33,833 bases of DNA from Bacteroidales bacterium (GTDB lineage: Bacteria > Bacteroidota > Bacteroidia > Bacteroidales > UBA12170), in NCBI GenBank assembly GCA_016929955.1, contig JAFGHU010000063.1, positions 1-33,833 on the forward strand, read 5' to 3'. Every line of letters starts with the position of its first letter. Within the stretch, counting starts at the first letter, position 1. This document shows, piece by piece, positions 7,979-15,704 of this stretch. The notes beneath the pieces are model-generated. The model ran no database searches. It saw only the letters and a list, made by a program, of their open reading frames with translations, and was not told the DNA's origin. The translations under genes and the position numbers were made by a program.

Positions 7979-9034
7979 ATGAAAAAAACATTAATTTATA
8001 TAGGAGTTACGGTAGCACTAATTGCTTTGGTCGTTTTTCAGCTAAAGAACAATAAAGAAGCTACTTTGGAAAGAGTTTATCACTACGATAAAGAGGAAGC
8101 TATTCATGTGCAAACGATGAAAGTGGTGCGCGAAGAAACAAAAAACACCTATTCGTATACCGGTGTTTTCGAACCCAATAAAGAAACAAAACTTAGTGCT
8201 GATATTCAAGGGAAAATCATTGAACTATTGGTTGATGTTGGATCTTCTGTTAAAAAAGATCAGCCTCTTATTCAATTGGATAACTCACTTTTAAAACTTC
8301 AATTGGAAAGCGTAGAAATTCAAATTGAAGGACTGGAAAAAGATGTAAAACGATATACCATCTTAGCAAAAGCTGATGCTATTCAAGGCGTACAACTGGA
8401 AAAAACAGAGTTGGCTTTAAAATCAGCCAAAGTACAGAAGGCAACGTTAATCGAGCAAATTGATAAATCAACGATTAAAGCTCCATTTAAGGGCATTGTA
8501 ACAGCCAAGTTTACCGAGGTTGGATCCTTTGCCGCACCGGGTATGCCCTTACTTCAAATCACTGATATTTCGGCCTTAAAGTTTAGTATTAATGTTCCTG
8601 AAGATGAGCTAAATATGTTTGGTCTAAAACATAATTATGAGCTCACAGCCGATGTTTATCCAGAAACAAAACTATCGGGCAGTGTATATATGACCGGAAG
8701 CAAGGCTAATATGGGCAATAGTTTTCCTGTTCAGTTTTTAGTCAAAAATACGGATGACCTAAAAATAAAATCGGGAATGTTTGGGAAAGTTTTGTTCGAC
8801 GATGAATTTGAAGGCAAGCAAATAAGTATTCCGGCATCTTCTATTATCGGAACAAATATCCAACCGCAGGTTTATGTTGTAAAAGAGGGGAAAGCATATC
8901 TACAAAATGTTATTATAGCTACCCGTTTTCAAAATAAGGTGGTTATTTCCAAAGGCTTATCCGAAGGCGATATAATTATAACCAACGGATTTATTAATCT
9001 GTTTGAAGGGGCAAATGTATTAATTAGTAAATAA
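7979..9034 (+). CDS. RND efflux periplasmic adaptor (membrane fusion protein)
   Basis: A 351-residue HlyD/AcrA-type adaptor that bridges the inner-membrane RND pump and the TolC-like channel. Residues 4-22 form an N-terminal membrane anchor with no lipobox Cys, so it is anchored by the helix. The two lipoyl half-motifs are visible: LSADIQGKIIELLVDVGSSV near residue 80 and STIKAPFKGIVTAKFTEVGS near residue 170, joined by a helical hairpin. A beta-barrel and membrane-proximal domain follow. The permease starts 5 bases after its stop. Confidence 0.93.
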   Translation: MKKTLIYIGVTVALIALVVFQLKNNKEATLERVYHYDKEEAIHVQTMKVVREETKNTYSYTGVFEPNKETKLSADIQGKIIELLVDVGSSVKKDQPLIQLDNSLLKLQLESVEIQIEGLEKDVKRYTILAKADAIQGVQLEKTELALKSAKVQKATLIEQIDKSTIKAPFKGIVTAKFTEVGSFAAPGMPLLQITDISALKFSINVPEDELNMFGLKHNYELTADVYPETKLSGSVYMTGSKANMGNSFPVQFLVKNTDDLKIKSGMFGKVLFDDEFEGKQISIPASSIIGTNIQPQVYVVKEGKAYLQNVIIATRFQNKVVISKGLSEGDIIITNGFINLFEGANVLISK

Positions 9035-9039
9035 GAATT

Positions 9040-12000
9040 ATGAATATAACAAAAATATCAATCAATCGCCCCTCGCTGATCATTGTACTTTTCAGCGTAT
9101 TTGCATTACTGGGGGTAATAGGCTTTATGAACTTAGGCTATGAATTATTGCCCGATTTTAATCAACCTGTCGTTGTAATAAAAACGATGTATCCGGGTGC
9201 AGAGCCTAACGAAGTTGAAACCTCTGTTTCAAGAAAAATAGAGGATGCACTGTCGAATCTCGAAGGGGTAGATTATCTGGAAACCTATTCCATGCCCAAT
9301 GCTTCTATTATTGTGGCCAACTTAAAATATGGTACGGATTTGAACATCGCTATGCAAGATGCGCAGCGCTATATCGACAATATCCGCAAAGACTTACCCG
9401 CTGAAATTGAAAGTCCGGTAATGAGTAAGGTTTCGCCCAATGATTTGCCCATTATATCGATTAGCGCAACAAGTAATTTGGAGGCCACTGCATTCTATCA
9501 AAAAATGAAAGATGATTATCTGCCCCAAATTCAACAATTAAAAGGAGTAGCAGAAATTACCTTATTGGGAGGTGCAGAACGCGAAATTCAAGTAAAAGTC
9601 CAACAGGACAAACTAAAATTGTATAAACTTTCGCTTTATCAGGTTGTTGAAGCCATTAACAGTTCAGGTCTTGATATTCCTGCCGGAAAAGCACAAACCG
9701 ACAAAGAGAGCAATTCGGTTCGACTAACCGGAAAATTTGCCAATGTAAATGATATTATGAACGTTCAGGTGGCCATGCCGGCGCCCGGAATGCCTGTTTA
9801 TGTTAAAGATGTTGCTGCCGTAATCGATGGCGTAAAAGAAATCAGCTCTGTAAGTCGTTATAACGGCGTAAACGGAATTGGCCTTTTGCTTAAAAAGCAA
9901 GGCGATGCCAATGCAGTTGAAGTTTCTAAGCTGGTTCATGAAAAACTCAAGCAAATTGAAGAGGCCAACACCAAATACGGAGTAAAATTCGATGTCGCTG
10001 ATGACTCTACAGACATGACTATTTCAGCTGTAAATTCGGTAGTTGACGACCTGATTTTAGCCGTTATCTTAGTTTCTCTGGTGATGTTCTTATTTTTAAG
10101 AAGTTACCGAAACTCACTGATCGTTTTAATTGCCATTCCAACTTCCTTAATTACCGCTTTTGCCGTGATGTGGCTAATGGGCTTTACCTTAAACCTGATG
10201 ACCTTGCTGGCTATGTCGCTAATTATAGGTATTTTGGTAGATGATGCCATTGTAATTCTGGAAAATATCCAGCGTCACCTCGATATGGGCAAAGACAAAG
10301 CTGTTGCTGCTTTAGAAGGACGAATGGAAATTGGTTTTTCTGCAATCTCTATTACCCTTGTTGATGTGGTCGTTTTCTTGCCCATCTTGTTCTTGCAAGT
10401 TTTTGTAGCCGACATGCTTAAACAATTTTCGATAGTGGTTATCACCTCTACCCTCACCAGTTTATTGGTAGGATTTACACTTGTACCCTGGCTGGCTTCA
10501 CGAATAGGTAAAAAAGATGAGCTAAAACCAACTAATCTTGTCAATCGCTTTTTGCTTTGGTTCGAAGAACAGTTAACCGCATTCATCAATTGGTACGGAC
10601 ATCAGCTGGAATGGGTATTGCGACATAAACTTCTCTTTACCGGTTTTGTTCTTCTACTCATGGTACTGACAGCAGTAATGATGAAACAAGGAATCATAGG
10701 CAAAGAAATGATGGCTACCGGTGATCAAGGAAAGTTTAGATTAAATCTGGAATACGATAAAACTACCACTGTTCAGGAAAATAATATAAGAACGAAGCAA
10801 ATAGAAAACTTTATCTTACAACAACCCGAAGTAGAAAGCCTGTTTAGTAATGTGGCCGGTCCAAGTTCGGGCATAGGAAGTTTAGGCGTTGGCTCGGCTT
10901 ATTTATCAGAATTTACCATTCAATTAAAACCGGAAAAGGAAAGAAGCATAAAAACAGAACCCTTTATGAAATCGCTTCGCAAAGAACTGAATAAAGAGTT
11001 TTCGGGCGTTAGTTTTTCAATGGCAGTTTTAGGCCTATTGCCAAAACAAGCACCCATCGAACTCACCTTGAGTGGTGGCGATTTGGATTTGATAATGAAA
11101 ACAGGAGAAGAGCTGAAAGCAGCCATTGAAAAAATTCCCGGTGCTGATAATGTCCAATTATCAGTTAAAGAAGGAAGTCCGGAATACAAGGTTATCCCCG
11201 ACAAAGATAGAATGCAGCGTTTGGGTTTATCTACGGCCTACGTGGGATTATATTTAAGGACTGCTTTTACAGGAAACGATGATGCCACATTAACAGAAGA
11301 TGGAACAGAATATCCGGTTAGAATTTGGCTGGATGATTTTGACAGAAAAAACTACGAAGATGTGCAGCGACTTACAATCGTAAACCCTATGAACACACCT
11401 ATTGATGTATCTCAATTTGCTGATGTCAGACAAGATAATTCTCCGTCGATGCTAGAGCGATTGGATAGACAACCGGCCGTTACCATTACTTCTGAATCGT
11501 TTGGAAGGCCTTCAGGAACATTAGCTGACGATGCAATAAGCTTTTTAAAAACAACACCTTTACCTGAAGGCGTAAAATTAACCTGGAAAGCAGATATAAA
11601 AACACAAAATGAGAGTTTTGGTGCTTTGGCTTCCGTTTTATTGATATCTTTCATACTTATCTACCTAATTATGATTGCTTTATACGACAGTTATATCTAT
11701 CCATTTGTAGCCTTATTTGCTATTCCAATGGCTATAGTCGGCGCCTTTTTAGCACTAAACTTATCGGCTAACGACTTAACTTTATTTGCACAATTAGGAT
11801 TGATTATGCTTATGGGACTCGTTACAAAAAATGCCATTTTGATTGTGGATTTTACCAATCAGTTAAAAGCCGCAGGAAAGTATTACAAAGAAGCCTTAAT
11901 TATCGCAAGTAAGGAACGTATGCGCCCAATTTTAATGACTACTCTGGCGATGTCTATCGGTATGTTGCCTATTGCCTTAGCTACAGGAACAGCTGCAGAA

Positions 12001-12138
12001 TGGAAAAATGGTTTAGCCTGGGTAATTATTGGCGGCTTGTTATCATCAATGATATTAACTGTATATATTGTGCCTATGGTTTATTATATTGTAGATAGTA
12101 TTAAAGAACGATTAGCAAAAAAAACTTCGATTGAATAA
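9040..12138 (+). CDS. RND-family efflux permease (AcrB-like)
   Basis: The 1032 residues match the usual length of HAE-type RND pumps. Seen: the N-terminal transmembrane segment after INRPSLIIV, the periplasmic domain beginning LLPDFNQPVVVI, a first TM bundle with the proton-relay Asp pair in GILVDDAIVILENI, a second periplasmic loop, and a second TM bundle with the relay Lys in GLVTKNAILIVDF. It exports hydrophobic or amphiphilic compounds by proton antiport from the inner membrane, with the adaptor and TolC-like proteins encoded just upstream. Substrate is not predictable. The TetR pair at the head of the cluster is its likely regulator. Confidence 0.95.
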   Translation: MNITKISINRPSLIIVLFSVFALLGVIGFMNLGYELLPDFNQPVVVIKTMYPGAEPNEVETSVSRKIEDALSNLEGVDYLETYSMPNASIIVANLKYGTDLNIAMQDAQRYIDNIRKDLPAEIESPVMSKVSPNDLPIISISATSNLEATAFYQKMKDDYLPQIQQLKGVAEITLLGGAEREIQVKVQQDKLKLYKLSLYQVVEAINSSGLDIPAGKAQTDKESNSVRLTGKFANVNDIMNVQVAMPAPGMPVYVKDVAAVIDGVKEISSVSRYNGVNGIGLLLKKQGDANAVEVSKLVHEKLKQIEEANTKYGVKFDVADDSTDMTISAVNSVVDDLILAVILVSLVMFLFLRSYRNSLIVLIAIPTSLITAFAVMWLMGFTLNLMTLLAMSLIIGILVDDAIVILENIQRHLDMGKDKAVAALEGRMEIGFSAISITLVDVVVFLPILFLQVFVADMLKQFSIVVITSTLTSLLVGFTLVPWLASRIGKKDELKPTNLVNRFLLWFEEQLTAFINWYGHQLEWVLRHKLLFTGFVLLLMVLTAVMMKQGIIGKEMMATGDQGKFRLNLEYDKTTTVQENNIRTKQIENFILQQPEVESLFSNVAGPSSGIGSLGVGSAYLSEFTIQLKPEKERSIKTEPFMKSLRKELNKEFSGVSFSMAVLGLLPKQAPIELTLSGGDLDLIMKTGEELKAAIEKIPGADNVQLSVKEGSPEYKVIPDKDRMQRLGLSTAYVGLYLRTAFTGNDDATLTEDGTEYPVRIWLDDFDRKNYEDVQRLTIVNPMNTPIDVSQFADVRQDNSPSMLERLDRQPAVTITSESFGRPSGTLADDAISFLKTTPLPEGVKLTWKADIKTQNESFGALASVLLISFILIYLIMIALYDSYIYPFVALFAIPMAIVGAFLALNLSANDLTLFAQLGLIMLMGLVTKNAILIVDFTNQLKAAGKYYKEALIIASKERMRPILMTTLAMSIGMLPIALATGTAAEWKNGLAWVIIGGLLSSMILTVYIVPMVYYIVDSIKERLAKKTSIE

Positions 12139-12207
12139 ATTTACAAAATAGATGCATTGCACTTATATAATGAACGTAAACTAGCGGGATATAAAAATTT
12201 ATATGGT

Positions 12208-13194
12208 ATGAAATGTAGTAAAATTGCAAAATATGCAATAGTCCTATTTTTGTTAGGGTCTGTGAATTTTACAATGGCTCAATCGATAAATCAGGATCAC
12301 TCGTTTCGTATTTATATAGATAATGATTTTTTAAATTTCCGTGCTTCAGGCACCGACAGATATTATACTAATGGTATAAGGTTAGATTACTTTTTTAGCA
12401 AAGAGAAGAAGGCGAAATTTCCTTCTTCTCTCTTGCTTAATATTTCAGACGAGAATAATATCTACGGTTGGGGGCTGGCTCAGTTTATGTTCACTCCTAA
12501 ACATATCGATGTAAAAGAAATCCAATACGATGACAGACCTTATGCGGGCGCTTTATATGCTATACATTCGCTGCAATCGATTGACAAAGTGGATAATATA
12601 AAAATTACCACAGAACTCTATATGGGTGTAATTGGACCGTTAAGCTTATCGGAGCAAAGTCAGACTTGGGTTCACGAATTAATCGATTATACTATTCCTC
12701 AAGGCTGGGATACGCAAATTCCAAACGATATCCTGTTGAATTACAATATCAATATTGAAAAGCAAATGCTAAATCCCTCAAAAAGAGTGTTATTAGTAGG
12801 TTTTGTGGAAACTTTTAGTGGCACTTTATACAATGCTGCAGGTTTCGGATTTATGCTTAAAGTGGGTAAATTCAATAATTATTTTGAAGATTATTCGCCA
12901 ATAACAGCTAAAAAAAACAAATTTCAGCTTTATGTATTTATGAAACCCAATGCAAGAGTAGTTTTAAGTAACTCCCTGTTGCAAGGTGGTTTAATCTATC
13001 AATTGAGCGGTAAAAATGATGCTTACACAATTGAAAAAGACCAAATTGAACGTTTAAACGTAATGTACGATGTGGGGGTTAACTTAGAATTTCCCGGATT
13101 TAGCCTTTTATTAAGCCAAAAATTAAGAAGTGCTGAATTTAAAGGGCAATATGTCCAAGAAGTGGGCAATATAACACTGACGTTTAAATTATAG
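12208..13194 (+). CDS. LpxR-like lipid A 3'-O-deacylase (DUF2219)
   Basis: LpxR removes the 3'-acyloxyacyl chain of lipid A in the outer membrane. The 328-residue protein starts with a clear signal peptide (MKCSKIAKYAIVLFLLGSVN ... MAQ). Family hallmarks are in order: YIDNDFLNF with the Asn-Asp pair at 39-40, TDRYYTNGIRLDY (49-61), DDRPYAGALYA (108-118), and GPLSLSEQSQTWVHELI with the likely catalytic His156, followed by PQGWDTQIPND. The C-terminal part has the alternating pattern of beta-strands and ends in LTFKL, typical of an outer-membrane barrel. The ATG at 12208 is preferred to an upstream TTG at 12157, which would put 17 non-signal residues in front. It follows the permease by 69 bases and is probably in the same transcript. 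Confidence 0.82.
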   Translation: MKCSKIAKYAIVLFLLGSVNFTMAQSINQDHSFRIYIDNDFLNFRASGTDRYYTNGIRLDYFFSKEKKAKFPSSLLLNISDENNIYGWGLAQFMFTPKHIDVKEIQYDDRPYAGALYAIHSLQSIDKVDNIKITTELYMGVIGPLSLSEQSQTWVHELIDYTIPQGWDTQIPNDILLNYNINIEKQMLNPSKRVLLVGFVETFSGTLYNAAGFGFMLKVGKFNNYFEDYSPITAKKNKFQLYVFMKPNARVVLSNSLLQGGLIYQLSGKNDAYTIEKDQIERLNVMYDVGVNLEFPGFSLLLSQKLRSAEFKGQYVQEVGNITLTFKL

Positions 13195-13339
13195 CTTCGT
13201 AAAAATATTTTTACTAATATTGAAAGGGTTCTGTATCCCCATAAAATTATCAATGCGAATACTAATATTAGGTTTTGATTTTATATGAATTAAATACTTT
13301 ATCAACGGTATACAATTGCTTTTTAATATTGTTTAGATT

Positions 13340-14236
13340 ATGAAAAGAATTATCACACTTCTCTGCATTACAGTTTTCCTAAATCTCTTGGCCTGGGGAC
13401 AAGCAAATGAGCACAGCAATGACCTTTCGCTCACTATTATATCGCAAGTGAATCAAGGCAATAGCTTTATTACTTTTCCTACGGATATAGGAAATATTGA
13501 ACCGCTATGGTTTGAAGGCAATATTATTCCTAATTTCTATTTAAGACAAAGCAAAAACTCCCGTTTGATGGGTGTTTTAACGCCTCAAATCATTATTCGA
13601 ATGTATCAGGAAGAATCTTTTCCGGTACGAACACCAAGCTATATGCCGCAGATTACTGTTTATTATCTGTTAAATGAGAAGGAAAGATCAAGAACAACGA
13701 GTTTGTTTGGAAGATTAGAGCATCATTCAAATGGCCAAGAAGGCGATTTTTATTTAGAAAACGGCGAAATTAATGTAAAATCAGGTAATTTTTCGACAAA
13801 CCTGATGGAATTTGGCATTATTAAAACAAATAAAAATGAACGCTTAAACGCCTATCAATTTTTTAAAACCTCTTTTGAATTTCAACCTGAATCGTGGTTA
13901 TTTGAAGAGCTCGTAGGTCAATACAGCCGTTTTCGTTGGCATAATGCTTTTTCCATTTTTAAACTGCCGGAGAAAAATATTAATCCTTTGGATAAAAGAG
14001 CTGCGCTTTCTGTAAAAGGCGAAGCCACCTTTATGTTTGGCAATACTCCTATTACAAATCCTTCCGCTTTTGATAGGATGAATCTCAGTCTTACCTTATT
14101 TTATCATCCTCATTTTCTGGAAGATTTAGGTTTATTTGTGCAGTTTTATCACGGAATGGATTATTACAATATTTATTTCAACCACCAATTGGATATTATC
14201 CGTTTTGGAATAATGACAGAGAAATTACGTTTTTAA
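13340..14236 (+). CDS. OMPLA-like outer-membrane phospholipase A1 candidate
   Basis: The 298 residues begin with a signal peptide (1-20, ending AWGQ) and continue as alternating beta-strand segments ending in an aromatic-rich terminus (EKLRF), as in outer-membrane barrels. Residues 125-132, RLEHHSNG, match the H-x-S-N-G active-site signature of outer-membrane phospholipase A (His128, Ser130). The second family motif (SRSWNR-like, with the catalytic Asn) is not intact; VKSGNF with Asn150 is the best candidate, farther from the Ser than in the E. coli enzyme. If active it would hydrolyse phospholipids in the outer leaflet. Its neighbour is the LpxR-like gene, also an outer-membrane lipid hydrolase. 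Function is an inference from one motif. Confidence 0.55.
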   Translation: MKRIITLLCITVFLNLLAWGQANEHSNDLSLTIISQVNQGNSFITFPTDIGNIEPLWFEGNIIPNFYLRQSKNSRLMGVLTPQIIIRMYQEESFPVRTPSYMPQITVYYLLNEKERSRTTSLFGRLEHHSNGQEGDFYLENGEINVKSGNFSTNLMEFGIIKTNKNERLNAYQFFKTSFEFQPESWLFEELVGQYSRFRWHNAFSIFKLPEKNINPLDKRAALSVKGEATFMFGNTPITNPSAFDRMNLSLTLFYHPHFLEDLGLFVQFYHGMDYYNIYFNHQLDIIRFGIMTEKLRF

Positions 14237-14285
14237 AACAGATCAAATTGTAACCGTAGTTAGCGGTAAAAAATATGCAGCCGTT

Positions 14286-15431
14286 TTATTTAATTTCTAA
14301 AGCTTTCAGCATACCTGTTTTTGGATCAGTCGACAAAATGGTCTTTGTAGTATACACCCACTGCAAAACGCCAAGTTGAGGAATCAGAAATGTGTTCTTG
14401 GCGAATTCCGAACCATTATAATCCACCCAAACACGGGCGGTTTCAGGCACCCGGTAAAATACGCCTAAGGACTGATCACCGGCTTCCTGATTCTTTAAAA
14501 CATCAGTAACACCATTGGTTTGAAGCATTAAATTAATTCGTGTTCCACCATTTGTGGCCAAATCAGTTAAACCATTTTCTTTAGAGAATTTACACAAAGG
14601 ATAAGTCTGGCGGGTTTTAACACCTTCGGGAATTACATAAAATGAATACTGCTCCTCACCTATATAGCGTTTCCCTTTAAAAAGAGCCAAATAAGCTTCT
14701 TCCATATTTTTAAGCTCATTATTCATTAAGGCTATGGTTTGAGCCGGATAATTCACTTCTTGAAATCCGGAAAGTAATTCCACTCTGTTTTTATGAATAT
14801 CCATATAATTCTTTGCCGCATCCTGAGCCCTTTCCAACATACTCTTTTCAACTAAAGTTCGGTTGTAAATCACATCTTCAATATTTGAAGTATCTACAGA
14901 AATGCGCCGAATAATGGTATCTATACGAACAACTTGATTCAAATTAGCCAAATAATCAAAATCCTGCTTAAAATAATCTGCTCTTAGCTCTACTTTGGCT
15001 TTGATATCTGCTTCATTACTCGAGGAAGTTTCGTTCATTCCTTTAAGTACACCATTGTTCTGAAGCTGTATAATAAAAGCCCGATCCGATTTCCCTGATC
15101 GTTCCCCAAAATTTAAAAAATATACCGCATCGGGATCTGCTTCAGTTAGCGTTTGAATATAAACTCCTTTTACAGCATAACTCACTTCCTCACGCTTTAT
15201 ATAATCGTTAACACCTAAGACTTGTGGGGCATAGGAAGCATAAGGACCGGGTAAATCTTTAATTTTAGCAACAACAATATCTACTTTTAAAACGGCTCGG
15301 GGCAAGGCATAAAAAACACCGTTTTGTCCAAAATTTTCTGAAGATGAACGAACACGTACAGAACTAATTTGAGCCTCCGATAAGCTATAGCTTAACAATA
15401 AGACAATAGCGATAAATATTTTTCTTGTCAT
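14286..15431 (-). CDS. DUF4831-like secreted protein
   Basis: A 381-residue exported protein with a signal peptide (MTRKIFIAIVLLLSYSLSEA). The start of the mature part (GVFYALPRAVLKVDIVV ... DLPGPYASYAPQVLGV) follows the pattern I know from DUF4831 proteins, which are widespread in Bacteroidota and have no established function. The gene starts 11 bases after the zinc-ribbon gene and is probably its operon partner. It converges on the OMPLA-like gene with a 49-base gap. Location is likely periplasmic or outer-membrane associated. Confidence 0.75.
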   Translation of the reverse strand: MTRKIFIAIVLLLSYSLSEAQISSVRVRSSSENFGQNGVFYALPRAVLKVDIVVAKIKDLPGPYASYAPQVLGVNDYIKREEVSYAVKGVYIQTLTEADPDAVYFLNFGERSGKSDRAFIIQLQNNGVLKGMNETSSSNEADIKAKVELRADYFKQDFDYLANLNQVVRIDTIIRRISVDTSNIEDVIYNRTLVEKSMLERAQDAAKNYMDIHKNRVELLSGFQEVNYPAQTIALMNNELKNMEEAYLALFKGKRYIGEEQYSFYVIPEGVKTRQTYPLCKFSKENGLTDLATNGGTRINLMLQTNGVTDVLKNQEAGDQSLGVFYRVPETARVWVDYNGSEFAKNTFLIPQLGVLQWVYTTKTILSTDPKTGMLKALEIK

Positions 15432-15442
15432 TGCGTCAGGAT

Positions 15443-15649
15443 TTAATTGGTGAAAAAATCAAATACATTGCCCAACGTACTTGTAGAACCTTTATACAAT
15501 TCCGTATAATGGCATTTTGTACATGTTACTGCAAAAAACTTTTTATTCTGCACATCAAATATTTTAGCAAAACGCCCACCGGTCGTCCTTATTTCATCTG
15601 TTTCATAGTTTGTATTTCCGCATTTTGGGCATACATATTTTTGTTTCAT
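15443..15649 (-). CDS. Small zinc-ribbon protein
   Basis: A 68-residue protein with two CxxC pairs, CPKCGN near the start and CTKCHY about 37 residues later, forming one zinc ribbon. It resembles the predicted nucleic-acid-binding zinc-ribbon family of COG3478; the central GGRFAKIFDVQNKKFFAVTC segment fits. The start is the ATG at 15649-15647 (MKQKYVCPKC). A longer in-frame extension reaches back into the glutamine synthetase gene and has no family support. A -7 element lies upstream at 15678-15685. Role unknown. Confidence 0.8.
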   Translation of the reverse strand: MKQKYVCPKCGNTNYETDEIRTTGGRFAKIFDVQNKKFFAVTCTKCHYTELYKGSTSTLGNVFDFFTN

Positions 15650-15677
15650 AAGATTGAATATTAAGGGATTTACCAAA

Positions 15678-15685
15678 CAAATATA
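15678..15685 (-). promoter_or_regulatory. Promoter -7 element of the zinc-ribbon/DUF4831 operon
   Basis: On the minus strand the sequence reads TATATTTG, matching TAnnTTTG, 28 bases before the zinc-ribbon ATG. No TTG is found at the proper upstream distance, so this is a weak or activated promoter if real. Confidence 0.4.
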
Positions 15686-15704
15686 ATCAAAAAATACACT
15701 AAAA

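Noticed and set aside
13199-13214. Sixteen-base palindrome GTAAAAATATTTTTAC right after the LpxR-like gene, considered as a terminator.
   Set aside because: Made almost only of A/T with no loop and no following T run; could not form a stable hairpin.
13213-13269. Direct repeat ACTAATATT at 13213 and 13261, the second within palindrome CTAATATTAG, considered as a regulator site for the OMPLA-like gene.
   Set aside because: Nine AT-rich bases repeated once are expected by chance in this composition; no -7 box nearby.
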